NCBI GenBank assembly: GCA_025929895.1
Contig: JAICPI010000009.1
Span: forward strand, 1 to 61,581
Direction of reading: 5' to 3'
Length of the DNA: 61,581 bases
From: Thermoleophilia bacterium
GTDB lineage: Bacteria > Actinomycetota > Thermoleophilia > Gaiellales > Gaiellaceae
The notes beneath the pieces are model-generated. The model ran no database searches and had not been told where the DNA came from. It saw nothing but the letters and a program-made list of their open reading frames with translations. This document shows positions 40,101 to 48,000 of the stretch, piece by piece. Positions within the stretch are counted from its first letter, which is position 1. Each line of letters starts with the position of its first letter. Made by a program: the position numbers and the translations under genes.

Positions 40101-40558
40101 GGCTGGCGCTGCTCCAGGAGGCCGTGGAGCTGCTGGACGGGTCGGGGGCGCTCCTGGAGCGCGCGAGGGGGCTCGTCGAGCTCGGCTCGGCCCTGCGCCG
40201 GGCGAACCGGCGCTCGGACGCGCGCGAGCACCTGCGGCAGGCGCTCGAGCTCGCCCATCAGGGCGAGTCGGTCGCGCTCGCCGCTCGGGCGCAGGAGGAG
40301 CTGATGGCGACGGGCGCCCGGCCGCGGCGCGTCGCGCTCTCGGGCGTGGAGTCCCTGACCCCGAGCGAGCGGCGGGTGGCCGCCATGGCCGCGAAGGAGC
40401 TGACGAACCGGGACATCGCGCAGGCGCTCTTCGTCACCCCGAAGACGATCGAGGTGCATCTCTCGAGCGTCTACCGCAAGCTCGGGATCACCTCGCGCGC
40501 GCAGCTCGCGGGCGCGCTCGCGGCCGAGGACTCGCTCGAGGCCCCCGTGTTCGGTTAG
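37139..40558 (+). CDS. Adenylate-cyclase-like / AAA ATPase / TPR / LuxR-type regulator
   Basis: A 1139-residue STAND-type regulator. Residues about 1-190 form a class III nucleotide-cyclase homology domain (TFLFSDIQGSTQLLKDLG and EIDRQGDSFFAVF with both metal Asp residues; VHQASRIGD has His where active cyclases have Asn, so activity is doubtful). A P-loop ATPase follows (IEGNAGMGKSRLVAE, LLLAVDDLHWCD), then TPR-like helical repeats and a C-terminal LuxR helix-turn-helix (LTPSERRVAAMAAKELTNRDIAQALFVTPKTIEVHLSSVYRKLG). It is predicted to bind DNA after ligand- and ATP-driven oligomerisation. ATG 37139 has GAGGGTGA upstream. Divergent from the FtsX exporter. Confidence 0.92.
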   Translation: MSALPTGTVTFLFSDIQGSTQLLKDLGREEYGRVLSIHNDLLRTAFEGVGGVEIDRQGDSFFAVFRSAGTAVQAAIEAQKALAREEWPGRTVLRVRMGIHTGEATVGEDGYVGFAVHQASRIGDAGHGGQILLSTTTARLVEHDLPRGVSLRDLGENRLEGLDRPEQLFQLVAEGLADDFPPLTTRSTGAVGPGEAALLEREAELAALRAMVEVARGGNGRFVAIEGNAGMGKSRLVAETRSLATAAGMRVLSARGGEREHEFSFGVVRQLFEPTLALASSDERADLLAGAAALAAALFDERAFSDPETVADGSFSTLHGLFWLAGNVATRQPLLLAVDDLHWCDAASLRWLNYTARRLEGLPILVVVGTRPPAQSNEEALVAEIVADPGAVVIRPQALTLHATASLIRDTLARDVDVEFADACHEATGGNPLLLRALLDALAGEGIAPKSRNAERVYEIGPEAVSRAVHLRLSRLPNEATALAQAVAILGDDVRLSDAATLAGVDRELAAHTAATLARNGLLRVDRRLAFVHPVLRAAVYGDLDGAARERQHAAAVDLLLDTDAPSEQVAAHLLLTRPGAIDAAVAVLRTAAERSVGKGDPDAAASFLRRAIEEPVEDAVRAELTYRLGHVERLVDNPQAIGHLREAHALTTDPMERARISLDLGRALLYNLQAEEAVGVLEEGIALVGDRDLDLRRRLEAGLLTVTLLFPPLHELARRQLERVQELPLEDDLGSRMLLGLLSFSGARALDDREQCIDYAERAVAGGALFADESPSFAFSTVTLTVADQWDTAGAIFDDAFADARVRGSVFSFAIASIFRGYLHIFMGDLAEAEADLRNAVEASEQHGLASGMPYALAFLADAQMQRGDLDAAIATLARLDTLPENARGQAFVHDAKGRLRYLQGRYRDAVAEFERARVFFEGVGGLNPAIVAWRSQTALAKHQLGETDEAKRLAAEEVELARRWGAPRALAKSLRVAGMVEGGTHGLALLQEAVELLDGSGALLERARGLVELGSALRRANRRSDAREHLRQALELAHQGESVALAARAQEELMATGARPRRVALSGVESLTPSERRVAAMAAKELTNRDIAQALFVTPKTIEVHLSSVYRKLGITSRAQLAGALAAEDSLEAPVFG

Positions 40559-40716
40559 GAGGGCTTGGCGAAAGAGGCGCTGTGCCGTCGGGCCGCGCTG
40601 GACGCCGCGATGCTGCGTCCTCAGTCGCCCCGTACCTCCTGGTACGAGGGCTCCCTGCGTCCTTGCCTCGCGACCCCCAGCGCACCCCGACGACGAGGCC
40701 TTCCGCCAAACCCTCC
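40558..40716. repeat. Nested inverted-repeat element (about 160 bp)
   Basis: GGAGGGCTTGGCG (40558-40570) is matched inversely by CGCCAAACCCTCC (40704-40716) with one mismatch. Further in, GGCGCTG/CAGCGC and CGTCGGG/CCCGACG pair at matching distances, and the centre is a hairpin CGTACC-TCCT-GGTACG (40631-40646). There is no open frame with coding character. The layout is that of a MITE- or REP-like dispersed element. It starts at the stop codon of the LuxR gene and may also end its transcript. Confidence 0.6.
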
Positions 40717-40736
40717 AACGCACCCCTAGACCGGCC

Positions 40737-40773
40737 ACCCCCCAAACCTCGGTGGCGATCTTTGGGGGTCGCC
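40737..40773. promoter_or_regulatory. Dyad ACCCCCCAAA ... TTTGGGGGTCG before the cupin gene
   Basis: Arms at 40737-40746 and 40761-40771 are separated by 14 nt. The right arm on the minus strand reads GGCGACCCCCAAAG, the same motif as upstream of the cyclase-LuxR gene. It is a candidate binding site for that regulator. Confidence 0.4.
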
Positions 40774-40851
40774 CCGATGCGAGCCGTAGGCGTCTCGGCG
40801 CAGGATCAGCGCACTGAACCGACCCCACGGGCATTCGAGGAGGAACCACCG

Positions 40852-41424
40852 TTGATCCAGGCAGGCGACACACTGGCGAACCCCGTCACGAAGGAGCGGA
40901 TGACGTTCCTGAAGACGGCCGCCGAGACGAACGGCGAGTACGTGCTGATCGAGCTGAGCGCCGCCCCCGGGGCGGTCGTCGCGGCCGCCCACGTCCACCC
41001 GTCCCAGACGGAGACGTTCGAGGTGGTCAGCGGCACGCTCGCGGCGAAGCTCGGGCGCAAGCAGGTCGAGGCCCGCGCCGGCGACGTCGTCGTCGTCCCG
41101 CCCCGCGTCGCCCACAAGTGGTGGAACGCCGGCGAGGACACGCTCGTGTTCCGCTGCGAGGTCCGCCCGGCGCTCGGGTTCGAGCAGCTGATCGAGACGA
41201 TGTTCGGCCTCGCGGCCGACGGCAAGACGAGCAAGAAGGGGATGCCGAACCCGCTCCGGCTCGCCGTGATCGCGAACCACCACCTCGACGACGTCCAGCT
41301 CCCGGTCGCGCCGCGGTGGCTCCAGCAGGCCGCGCTCGCGCTCGGCGCCCCGCTGGGCCGGCTGCTCGGCTACACCCCGCAGTACGTCCCGACGGGCGTT
41401 CCCGTCTCGGCCCCCACGTCATGA
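40852..41424 (+). CDS. Cupin-domain protein
   Basis: A 190-residue protein with a single small cupin barrel: VAAAHVHPSQTETFEVVSGTLAAKLG (motif 1 with the two metal His and Glu) and GDVVVVPPRVAHKWWNAGEDT (motif 2 with the last His). The C-terminal half is helical (LGFEQLIETMFGLAADGKTSKKGMPN...). Such proteins are small-molecule-binding or dioxygenase-like; the reaction is unknown. TTG 40852 is preferred as start because GAGGAGGA lies 7 nt upstream; ATG 40778 is the alternative. The stop overlaps the next small gene. Confidence 0.82.
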   Translation: MIQAGDTLANPVTKERMTFLKTAAETNGEYVLIELSAAPGAVVAAAHVHPSQTETFEVVSGTLAAKLGRKQVEARAGDVVVVPPRVAHKWWNAGEDTLVFRCEVRPALGFEQLIETMFGLAADGKTSKKGMPNPLRLAVIANHHLDDVQLPVAPRWLQQAALALGAPLGRLLGYTPQYVPTGVPVSAPTS

Positions 41425-41549
41425 AGAAGTGGACGTACCTGAGCATCCTGGCGCTGGCGCTGCTCACGCTCGCCGTGGGCGGCTGGATCGCCAAGGGAAT
41501 CGCCTCCGTCACCCGGCCGTCGGGGCGCCTCGCCCCGCGGCCGGCGTGA
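41421..41549 (+). CDS. 42-residue single-helix membrane peptide
   Basis: A micro-protein with one predicted membrane helix (WTYLSILALALLTLAVGGWIAKGI) and a basic Pro-rich end. ATG 41421 overlaps the cupin stop (ATGA), so it is translationally coupled to the cupin. Its role is unknown. It ends 4 nt from the convergent aminotransferase stop. Confidence 0.6.
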   Translation: MKKWTYLSILALALLTLAVGGWIAKGIASVTRPSGRLAPRPA

Positions 41550-41553
41550 CGGG

Positions 41554-42906
41554 CTAAGCCGCGAGCTCGTCGGCGAGCGCGAGCACCTCGTCGAGCACGC
41601 CCAGGCCCTCGTCGAGCTCCTCGCGGGTGATCGTCAGCGGCGGCGCGACGATCACGACGTTCCAGTGCACGAACAGGTAGAGGCCGCGCTCCATCGCGGC
41701 CTTGACCACGCGCCCCACGGGCGCGGCGGACTCGCCGCCGGCGTTGAAGGGGACGAGCGGCTCGCGCGTCGCGCGTTCGCGCACGAGCTCGAGGCCCCAG
41801 AAGAGTCCCTTGCCGCGCACATCCCCGATCGACGGGTGGCGCTCGGCGAGCCGCGGCAGCTCGCCTGCGAGGTACTCGCCGTGCGCGGCCGCGTTCTCGA
41901 CGATGCCCTCCTCCTTGAACGCCTCGATCGACGCGACGGCGGAGGCGCACGCGAGCACGTGCCCCGAGTACGTCAGCCCGCCGGCGAAGGCGTGGTCCTG
42001 GAGCCAGTCGCCGAGCTTGCCGTTCACGACCATCGCGCCGAGCGGGACGTAACCGGAGTTGATCCCCTTCGCGACCGTGAGGATGTCGGGGACGACGTCC
42101 CAGTGCTCGCAGGCGAACCACTTGCCCGAGCGCCCGAAGCCGGCCATCACCTCGTCGCAGATGAGCAGGATCCCGTGCCGGTCGCAGACCTCGCGGATCG
42201 ACTGGAGGTAGCCGTCGGGCGGGACGATCAGCCCGTTCGTGCCGACGATCGTCTCGAGGATGACGGCGGCGACCGTGTGCGCGCCTTCGTACTGGAGGAG
42301 CTCCTCGAGGTGCGGTCCGCCCGAGCAGACCGGGCACGGGTCGGGGTGCCCGGCGGGGCAGCGGTACGTGTACGGGTCGAGCATCCGCACGACGCCGGGG
42401 ATGCCCGGCTCGGCCGGCCAGCGGCGCGGATCGCCCGTGAGCGTGATCGCGCCGCCGGTCGCGCCGTGGTACGAGCGGTAGCGCGCGATCACCTTGTGGC
42501 GACCCGTGTACCAGCGCGCCAGCTTGATCGCGTTCTCGTTCGCCTCCGCACCGCCGTTCGTGAAGAACGACATCGTCAGGTCCCCCGGCGTCACCTCCGC
42601 GAGCAGCCGAGCGAGCTCCGAGCGCGCCTCGTGCGCCATCGGCGGGCCGATCGTGCAGAGCTTGTCCGCCTGCTCCTTGATCGCGGCGACGACCTTGGGG
42701 TGCTGGTGGCCGATCGAGACGTTGACGAGCTGCGACGCGAAGTCGAGGTAGCGCTTCCCCTCGTGGTCCCAGAAGTACGAGCCTTCGGCGCCCGCGACGG
42801 GCAGCGGATCGATCTGGCCCTGGACCGACCAGGAGTGGATCACGTGCCGCTTGTCGAGCTCGCGGATGCGCTCGGCGAGCTGAGGATCCGTGTCCACGAC
42901 TGCCAT
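41554..42906 (-). CDS. Class III aminotransferase (beta-alanine/omega-amino acid type)
   Basis: A 450-residue PLP enzyme. Fold-type I class III signatures: FFTNGGAEANENAIKLAR, RYRSYHGATGGAITLTGD, LLICDEVMAGFGRSGKWFA and the PLP Lys in TVAKGINSGYVPLGAM. A Cys-rich insert (YRCPAGHPDPCPVCSGG) is unusual. The neighbours (semialdehyde dehydrogenase, dihydropyrimidinase, N-carbamoyl hydrolase) suggest it transaminates beta-alanine or 3-aminoisobutyrate to malonate or methylmalonate semialdehyde. ATG 42906 lies 8 nt behind a TAGGCT box; a longer frame to 43035 overlaps the divergent gene and is not supported. Confidence 0.9.
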   Translation of the reverse strand: MAVVDTDPQLAERIRELDKRHVIHSWSVQGQIDPLPVAGAEGSYFWDHEGKRYLDFASQLVNVSIGHQHPKVVAAIKEQADKLCTIGPPMAHEARSELARLLAEVTPGDLTMSFFTNGGAEANENAIKLARWYTGRHKVIARYRSYHGATGGAITLTGDPRRWPAEPGIPGVVRMLDPYTYRCPAGHPDPCPVCSGGPHLEELLQYEGAHTVAAVILETIVGTNGLIVPPDGYLQSIREVCDRHGILLICDEVMAGFGRSGKWFACEHWDVVPDILTVAKGINSGYVPLGAMVVNGKLGDWLQDHAFAGGLTYSGHVLACASAVASIEAFKEEGIVENAAAHGEYLAGELPRLAERHPSIGDVRGKGLFWGLELVRERATREPLVPFNAGGESAAPVGRVVKAAMERGLYLFVHWNVVIVAPPLTITREELDEGLGVLDEVLALADELAA

Positions 42907-42914
42907 CGGACGAG

Positions 42915-42920
42915 AGCCTA
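42915..42920 (-). promoter_or_regulatory. Leaderless -10 box of the aminotransferase
   Basis: TAGGCT on the minus strand is 8 nt from the ATG at 42906. The same hexamer stands before the N-carbamoyl hydrolase gene at 51235, in the same pathway. Confidence 0.45.
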
Positions 42921-42958
42921 GTCGCGGTACTGTGGAGCTGTCACGTGAGGAGGGTGGG

Positions 42959-44491
42959 ATGACGGAAGTCGCAGAGGTACCGGTCGCCGAAAGGCGCGGC
43001 GAGGGCAAGCGCATCTCGCACTGGATCGCAGGCAAGAGCGTCGCAGGAACGTCGGGCCGGAGCGGGCCCGTCTACAACCCCGCCAGAGGCGAGCAGACGG
43101 CGGAGGTCGATTTCGCGTCGGTCGAGGAGGTCGACCGCGCGGTCCAGGCGGCGAAGGAGGCGTTCCCCGCGTGGCGGGCGCTCTCGCTCTCGCGCCGGAC
43201 CGAGCTCTTCTTCCGCATCCGAAAGCTCGTCGACGAGCACCGCACGGACATCGCGAAGCTGCTCACGGCCGAGCACGGCAAGGTCCTCTCCGACGCGAAG
43301 GGCGAGGTCGCGCGCGGGCTCGAGGTGATCGAGTACTGCTGCGGGATGCCCGAGCTGCTCAAGGGCAGCTTCTCCGAGCAGGCCTCGACGGGGCTCGACG
43401 TCTACTCGATCCGGCAGCCGCTCGGCGTCGTCGCGGGGATCACGCCGTTCAACTTCCCGGCGATGGTCCCGATGTGGATGTGGGCGCCCGCGCTCGCGTG
43501 CGGGAACACGTTCGTGCTCAAGCCCTCCGAGAAGGATCCGTCCGCGTCGATCTTCGCGGCCGAGCTGCTGAAGGAGGCCGGCGTGCCCGACGGCGTCTTC
43601 AACGTCGTGCACGGCGACAAGGTCGCGGTCGACGCGATCCTCGAGCATCCGGAGATCCGCGCGGTCTCGTTCGTCGGCTCCACGCCGATCGCGAAGTACG
43701 TGTACGAGACGGCGACGAGGCACGGCAAGCGCTGTCAGGCGCTCGGGGGCGCGAAGAACCACATGATCGTGCTGCCCGACGCCGACATCGAGATGGCTGC
43801 GGACGCCGCGGTCTCGGCGGCGTACGGCTCTGCGGGCGAGCGCTGCATGGCGATCTCGCAGGTCGTCGCGGTCGGCGACGTCGCCGACAAGCTGATCGAC
43901 GCGATCAAGCAGCGCATCCCGAAGGTGAAGGTCGGCGACGGCATGTCGGACGACTCCGAGATGGGCCCGCTCGTCACGCGCGAGCACCGCGACAAGGTCG
44001 CCGGCTACGTGGCGCGAACGGCCGAGGAGGGCGGCACCGTCGTGGTCGACGGACGCGAGAGCGCGCCCGAGGGCGACGGCTTCTGGCTCGGCGTCTCGCT
44101 GCTCGACGACCTCGAGCCCGGCATGAAGGCCTACGACGACGAGATCTTCGGCCCGGTCCTCGGCGTCACGCGCGTCGCGACGTACGACGAGGCCGTCACG
44201 CTCGTGAACGAGAACCCCTACGGCAACGGCACGGCGATCTTCACGCGCGACGGCGGCGTCGCCCGGCAGTTCCAGTTCGACGTGCAGGCCGGGATGGTCG
44301 GGATCAACGTGCCCATCCCCGTGCCCGTCGCGTACTACTCGTTCGGCGGCTGGAAGGCGTCGCTGTTCGGCGACACGCACATCTACGGGCCGGAGGGGAT
44401 CAGCTTCTACACCCGCGGCAAGGTGGTCACGTCGCGCTGGCCCGACCCGGCCACGTCGAAGGTCGACCTGGGGTTCCCGCAGACGCGCTGA
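42959..44491 (+). CDS. mmsA: CoA-acylating methylmalonate/malonate-semialdehyde dehydrogenase
   Basis: A 510-residue aldehyde dehydrogenase converting (methyl)malonate semialdehyde to propionyl- or acetyl-CoA. Visible: GVVAGITPFNFPAMVPMWMWAPAL, VSFVGSTPIAKYVYE, the catalytic Cys about 296 in YGSAGERCMAIS and INVPIPVPVAYYSFGGWKASLFGD. The Cys context GERCMA and the absence of the usual Glu base are features of the MmsA/IolA group. ATG 42959 has GAGGAGGGTGGG upstream and a TACTGT box at 42928. Divergent from the aminotransferase that would supply its substrate. Confidence 0.94.
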   Translation: MTEVAEVPVAERRGEGKRISHWIAGKSVAGTSGRSGPVYNPARGEQTAEVDFASVEEVDRAVQAAKEAFPAWRALSLSRRTELFFRIRKLVDEHRTDIAKLLTAEHGKVLSDAKGEVARGLEVIEYCCGMPELLKGSFSEQASTGLDVYSIRQPLGVVAGITPFNFPAMVPMWMWAPALACGNTFVLKPSEKDPSASIFAAELLKEAGVPDGVFNVVHGDKVAVDAILEHPEIRAVSFVGSTPIAKYVYETATRHGKRCQALGGAKNHMIVLPDADIEMAADAAVSAAYGSAGERCMAISQVVAVGDVADKLIDAIKQRIPKVKVGDGMSDDSEMGPLVTREHRDKVAGYVARTAEEGGTVVVDGRESAPEGDGFWLGVSLLDDLEPGMKAYDDEIFGPVLGVTRVATYDEAVTLVNENPYGNGTAIFTRDGGVARQFQFDVQAGMVGINVPIPVPVAYYSFGGWKASLFGDTHIYGPEGISFYTRGKVVTSRWPDPATSKVDLGFPQTR

Positions 44492-44501
44492 GGCTTGAAC
44501 G

Positions 44502-44518
44502 GCGCCGCCGGGCGGCGC
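44502..44518. terminator. GC-rich palindrome after mmsA
   Basis: GCGCCGCC and GGCGGCGC flank one central G, 11 nt after the mmsA stop and 12 nt before the next start. It can fold as a 6-bp stem with a CCGGG loop. It lacks a T-tract, so termination is possible but unproven. Confidence 0.4.
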
Positions 44519-44529
44519 AGGATCAGGGC

Positions 44530-47073
44530 GTGAGCGAGCTCCTCGAGCGGGAGGACCTGCTCGCGCGGCTCGAGTCGGCGCGCGAACAGGGCGGTCGGCT
44601 CGTGTTCGTGGGCGGCGAGGCGGGCGTCGGCAAGACGTCGCTCGTGCGCGCGTTCGCCGAACGGGTGGACGGACGCGTCCTCGCCGGGTCGTGCGAGAAC
44701 CTCGGGGCGCCGACCCCGTTCGGCCCGCTGCTCGACGTCTCCGAGGCGCTCGTGGCGCCGGCAGAGCCACGGCTCGTCGCGAACGCCCTGCTCCAGGAGC
44801 TGGCGGATCGCGCGCTGCTCGTGCTCGAGGACGTGCACTGGGCGGACGGGGCGACGCTCGACGTCCTCCGGGTGCTGGCTCGGCGAATCGATCGCACTCC
44901 GTCCTTGGTCGTCGCGACGTATCGCGACGACGAGGTCGCGGGCGACCATCCGCTTCGCGTCGTGCTCGGCGAGGTCACCTCGGCCCCCGGCGTGCGGCGC
45001 CTCGCGGTCCCACCGCTCTCGGTCGGCGCCGTCCGAACTCTCGCGGGCGATCGGGCGGCCGACGCCGACGCGATCCACACACTCACGCGGGGGAACGCGT
45101 TCTTCGTCACCGAAGTCCTCGCGTCCCCCGAAGCCGCTCTCCCGGCGACTGTCCGCGACGCCGTCCTCGCGCGCGCCGCCGCCCTGGACGACGATGCGCG
45201 ACGGCTCCTGGACGTCGTCGCCGTGATCCCTCGCAGCGCCGATCTCTGGCTGCTGGAGGTCGTCGCGCCGACCGAGCTCGAGTGCCTCGAGTCCTGTATC
45301 GCGTCGGGGATGCTCCGGCCGGCCGCGACGGGCGTCGCTTTCCGCCACGAGCTGGCACGCCTCGCGGTCGCCGACGCGGTTCCGCCGCAGCGCCGCCGCG
45401 CGCTGCATCGGTCGATCCTCTCGGCGCTCCGCTCGCCGCCGTCGGGCGAGCTCGATCACGCTCGGCTCGCGCACCACGCCGACGAGGCGGACGACGCCGA
45501 CGCCGTGCTCGAGTTCGCCGCGGAAGCCGCACGCCGCGCCGCGGCCGCGTCGTCGCATCGCGAAGCTGCCGCGCAATACGAGCGTGCGCTGCGCCGCGCG
45601 GACCGGCTCGCCGACGTCGAGCGCGCCGACCTCCTGGCTGCCTACGGGCTCGAGGCTCAGCTGACGGGTCGTGGGACGGCGGCGATCGACGCTCGGACGC
45701 GTGCGGCGGAGCTCTATCGGTCGCTCGGCAACACGGTCGGCGAGGCGCAGCAACTCGCGGAGCTCGCCTTCCCGTTCGTCATGGTCGGACGAAACGCGGA
45801 GGCGGAGGAGGCGAACCTCCGCGCGATCCGCCTCCTCGAGGGGTTGCCTCCCGGCGCTGAGCTCGCGAATGCGTACGCGATCCAGGCATACCTGCGGATG
45901 CTCAACCGCGACAACGACGAGGGCGTCGCCTGGGGGACGCGGGCGGCGGAGCTTGCGCAGGAGGTGGGCGACCGCGAGCGGCTCGCGATCGCGCTGAACA
46001 TGATCGGCACGTCGCACTTGATGGCCGGTGCCACGTACGAGGGCATCGACTTCCTGGAGCAGAGCATCGAGGTCGGGCGGCGGGACGGCCGCATTCGCTC
46101 GATCGCGTCCGGGCTCTCGATGCTCGGGAGTGGGCTCGGCGAGATGTACGAGCTCGAGCGGTCGGAGCAGTACCTGCGCGAACACATCGCGTTCTCGGAG
46201 GAGCACGACCTGTTCGCGCTCTACTCGCAGGCGTGGCTCGCGCTCGTCGCCGTGTACCGCGGCCGCTGGCAGGAAGGCGCGTCGGCGGCTGCGGCGATCG
46301 CGCATCGCTCCGAGAGCGCGATCAGCCAGATCACGGCCCTGATCGCGCTCGGACGCGTGCGCGCACGCCGCGGCGACCCCGGCGCCGCCGAAGCCCTCGA
46401 CGAGGCGCTCGAGCTCTCGCGAGCGGGCGGCCATCTCCAGCGGCTGGGGCACGTTCACGCCGCGCGCGCCGAGGCTGCGTGGCTGACCGGCGACCGCGAG
46501 CGGACGATCGAGGAGGCGCGAGCGGCGTACGAGCTGGCGCTCGAGAAGCGGCACCTGTGGTTCGCGGGCGAGCTCGCGTATTGGCAGTGGAAGGCCGGCG
46601 CCCTCGACGGCGCCCCGGGCTGGATCGCGGAGCCGTACGCGCTCCAGCTAGCGGGGGACGCCCGCGCCGCCTCGGCCGCCTGGCTCGCGCACGGTTGCCC
46701 CTACGAGGCGGCGCGCGCGCTCGCCGAGGGTGCCGCCGACGCGCGGCTCGAGGCGCTCGCCGCGTTCGAGGCGCTCGGGGCGCAGCCCGCAGCGAAGCTC
46801 CTCCGGCGCGCGCTTCGCACGCAGGGCGTCTCCACGCCGCGCGGGCCCCGGCCGGCCACCCGGGCGAATCCGGGCGAGCTCACGTCGCGGGAGCTCGAGG
46901 TGCTGCGCCTGGTCGCGGTCGGCAAGCGGAACGCCGAGGTTGCCGAGGCGCTCGTGCTCTCACGTCGCACGGTCGACCATCATGTTTCCGCGATTCTCCG
47001 CAAGCTCGGCGTGGCGAACCGGGGCGAGGCGGCCGCGGCCGCTTCCAGGCTCGGCCTGCTCGAAGATCGGTAG
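44530..47073 (+). CDS. AAA ATPase / TPR / LuxR-family transcriptional regulator (LAL type)
   Basis: An 847-residue MalT-like regulator without a cyclase domain. An N-terminal P-loop ATPase (VGGEAGVGKTSLVRAFAE, LLVLEDVHWADG) is followed by long helical TPR-like repeats (about 330-740) and a C-terminal LuxR domain (LTSRELEVLRLVAVGKRNAEVAEALVLSRRTVDHHVSAILRKLGV). It probably senses a small molecule through the repeats and activates transcription. It follows mmsA on the same strand and may regulate the amino-acid/pyrimidine genes around it, which is inference. GTG 44530 is the first start in frame; no strong ribosome site. Confidence 0.92.
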   Translation: MSELLEREDLLARLESAREQGGRLVFVGGEAGVGKTSLVRAFAERVDGRVLAGSCENLGAPTPFGPLLDVSEALVAPAEPRLVANALLQELADRALLVLEDVHWADGATLDVLRVLARRIDRTPSLVVATYRDDEVAGDHPLRVVLGEVTSAPGVRRLAVPPLSVGAVRTLAGDRAADADAIHTLTRGNAFFVTEVLASPEAALPATVRDAVLARAAALDDDARRLLDVVAVIPRSADLWLLEVVAPTELECLESCIASGMLRPAATGVAFRHELARLAVADAVPPQRRRALHRSILSALRSPPSGELDHARLAHHADEADDADAVLEFAAEAARRAAAASSHREAAAQYERALRRADRLADVERADLLAAYGLEAQLTGRGTAAIDARTRAAELYRSLGNTVGEAQQLAELAFPFVMVGRNAEAEEANLRAIRLLEGLPPGAELANAYAIQAYLRMLNRDNDEGVAWGTRAAELAQEVGDRERLAIALNMIGTSHLMAGATYEGIDFLEQSIEVGRRDGRIRSIASGLSMLGSGLGEMYELERSEQYLREHIAFSEEHDLFALYSQAWLALVAVYRGRWQEGASAAAAIAHRSESAISQITALIALGRVRARRGDPGAAEALDEALELSRAGGHLQRLGHVHAARAEAAWLTGDRERTIEEARAAYELALEKRHLWFAGELAYWQWKAGALDGAPGWIAEPYALQLAGDARAASAAWLAHGCPYEAARALAEGAADARLEALAAFEALGAQPAAKLLRRALRTQGVSTPRGPRPATRANPGELTSRELEVLRLVAVGKRNAEVAEALVLSRRTVDHHVSAILRKLGVANRGEAAAAASRLGLLEDR

Positions 47074-47161
47074 CCCGCGCCTCCAACATGGGCAATGCCG
47101 CCGATGCCCCCCGGCTGCCCGGCTCCTAGCCTCGAACACGACGTTCGACGAAAGGAGACCA

Positions 47162-47455
47162 ATGGAGACCTACGTGATCCTCCGGCGCAACGGCTGGCGC
47201 ACGGCGGAGGACCTCCAGGAGGCCGCGGCCCGCTCGACCGCCGAGGGCGAGCGGACGCCCGACGAGGTGCGGTGGATCCGCAGCTACGTGCTCGCGGAGC
47301 AGGACGGCTCCGTCGGAACGGTCTGCATCTACCAGGCCTCGAGCCCCGAGGCGATCCGCGACCACGCGCAGCGGGCGGCGCTGCCGGTCGACGAGATCGT
47401 CGCCGTGGCCGACACCGTGATCGTCAGGCCCGACCCGCAGGCGGTGGCGGCATGA
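47162..47455 (+). CDS. DUF4242-type small protein (SCO4226-like)
   Basis: A 97-residue ferredoxin-like-fold protein: METYVILRRNGWRTAEDLQEAAA, RWIRSYVLAEQDGSVGTVCIYQASSPEAIRDHA and VADTVIVRPDP. The pattern matches the DUF4242 family, whose Streptomyces member SCO4226 binds nickel; whether this copy does is unknown. ATG 47162 has AAGGAGA upstream. The stop overlaps the following secreted-protein gene by 4 nt. Confidence 0.85.
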   Translation: METYVILRRNGWRTAEDLQEAAARSTAEGERTPDEVRWIRSYVLAEQDGSVGTVCIYQASSPEAIRDHAQRAALPVDEIVAVADTVIVRPDPQAVAA

Positions 47456-47961
47456 GACGCGCGCTCGTGCTCACCGCGCTCGTCTCGCTGCTCGCGATCG
47501 CGGGCACCGCGGTCGCGGCCTCGGCCTTCGACGGGGCGAAGTCGGCGACCGCCAGGTTCCACGACCTCGACCAGGCGCAGGACGCCGGCTACACCGTCCG
47601 GGTCGCGGACGCGGCGGGAATCGAGTGCATCGCGCAGCCGGGCGAGGGCGCGATGGGGATCCACATGCTGAACCCCGGGCTCCTGAGCCCGACCATCGAG
47701 GCGGATCAACCGGAGCTCCTCGTCTACGAGCCGAGGAACGACGGCACGTTGAAGCTCGTCGCGCTCGAGTACCTCGTCTTCGTGGCGGATTGGGAAGGCG
47801 CGTCGCCGCCGGCGCTGTTCGGCCGGGAGTTCGACCTCGTGCCTGCGGGCAACCGCTATGGGCTCCCGCCGTTCTACGCGCTGCACGCGTGGATCTGGAA
47901 GCCGAACCCGAGCGGGATCCTCCACGCCTGGAACCCGAGGGTGGACTGCGGCGGCTCGTGA
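47452..47961 (+). CDS. Secreted protein of unknown function
   Basis: A 169-residue exported protein. Signal peptide MRRALVLTALVSLLAIAGTAVAASA, then a compact domain with ARFHDLDQAQDAGYTVRV, CIAQPGEGAMGIHMLNP, PELLVYEPRNDGTLKLVALEYLV and a C-terminal HAWIWKPNPSGILHAWNPRVDC. One Cys lies in the middle and one at the end, so a disulfide is possible. Proteins with this GAMGIHM...LVYEP pattern are widespread in soil bacteria but uncharacterised. ATG 47452 is coupled (ATGA) to the DUF4242 gene. Confidence 0.78.
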   Translation: MRRALVLTALVSLLAIAGTAVAASAFDGAKSATARFHDLDQAQDAGYTVRVADAAGIECIAQPGEGAMGIHMLNPGLLSPTIEADQPELLVYEPRNDGTLKLVALEYLVFVADWEGASPPALFGREFDLVPAGNRYGLPPFYALHAWIWKPNPSGILHAWNPRVDCGGS

Positions 47962-47969
47962 CCGTCGTG

Positions 47970-48000
47970 ACGGGGGCCGGCGTCGGTCACCGGCCCCCGT
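47970..48000. terminator. Perfect 11-bp hairpin between convergent genes
   Basis: ACGGGGGCCGG and CCGGCCCCCGT flank a 9-nt loop. It lies just after the secreted-protein stop and covers the last codons and stop of the convergent small acidic gene, so it can serve both strands. There is no T-tract. Confidence 0.6.

Noticed and set aside
42907..43035. N-terminal extension of the aminotransferase
   Set aside because: It overlaps the mmsA promoter and start, and a leaderless -10 box supports ATG 42906.
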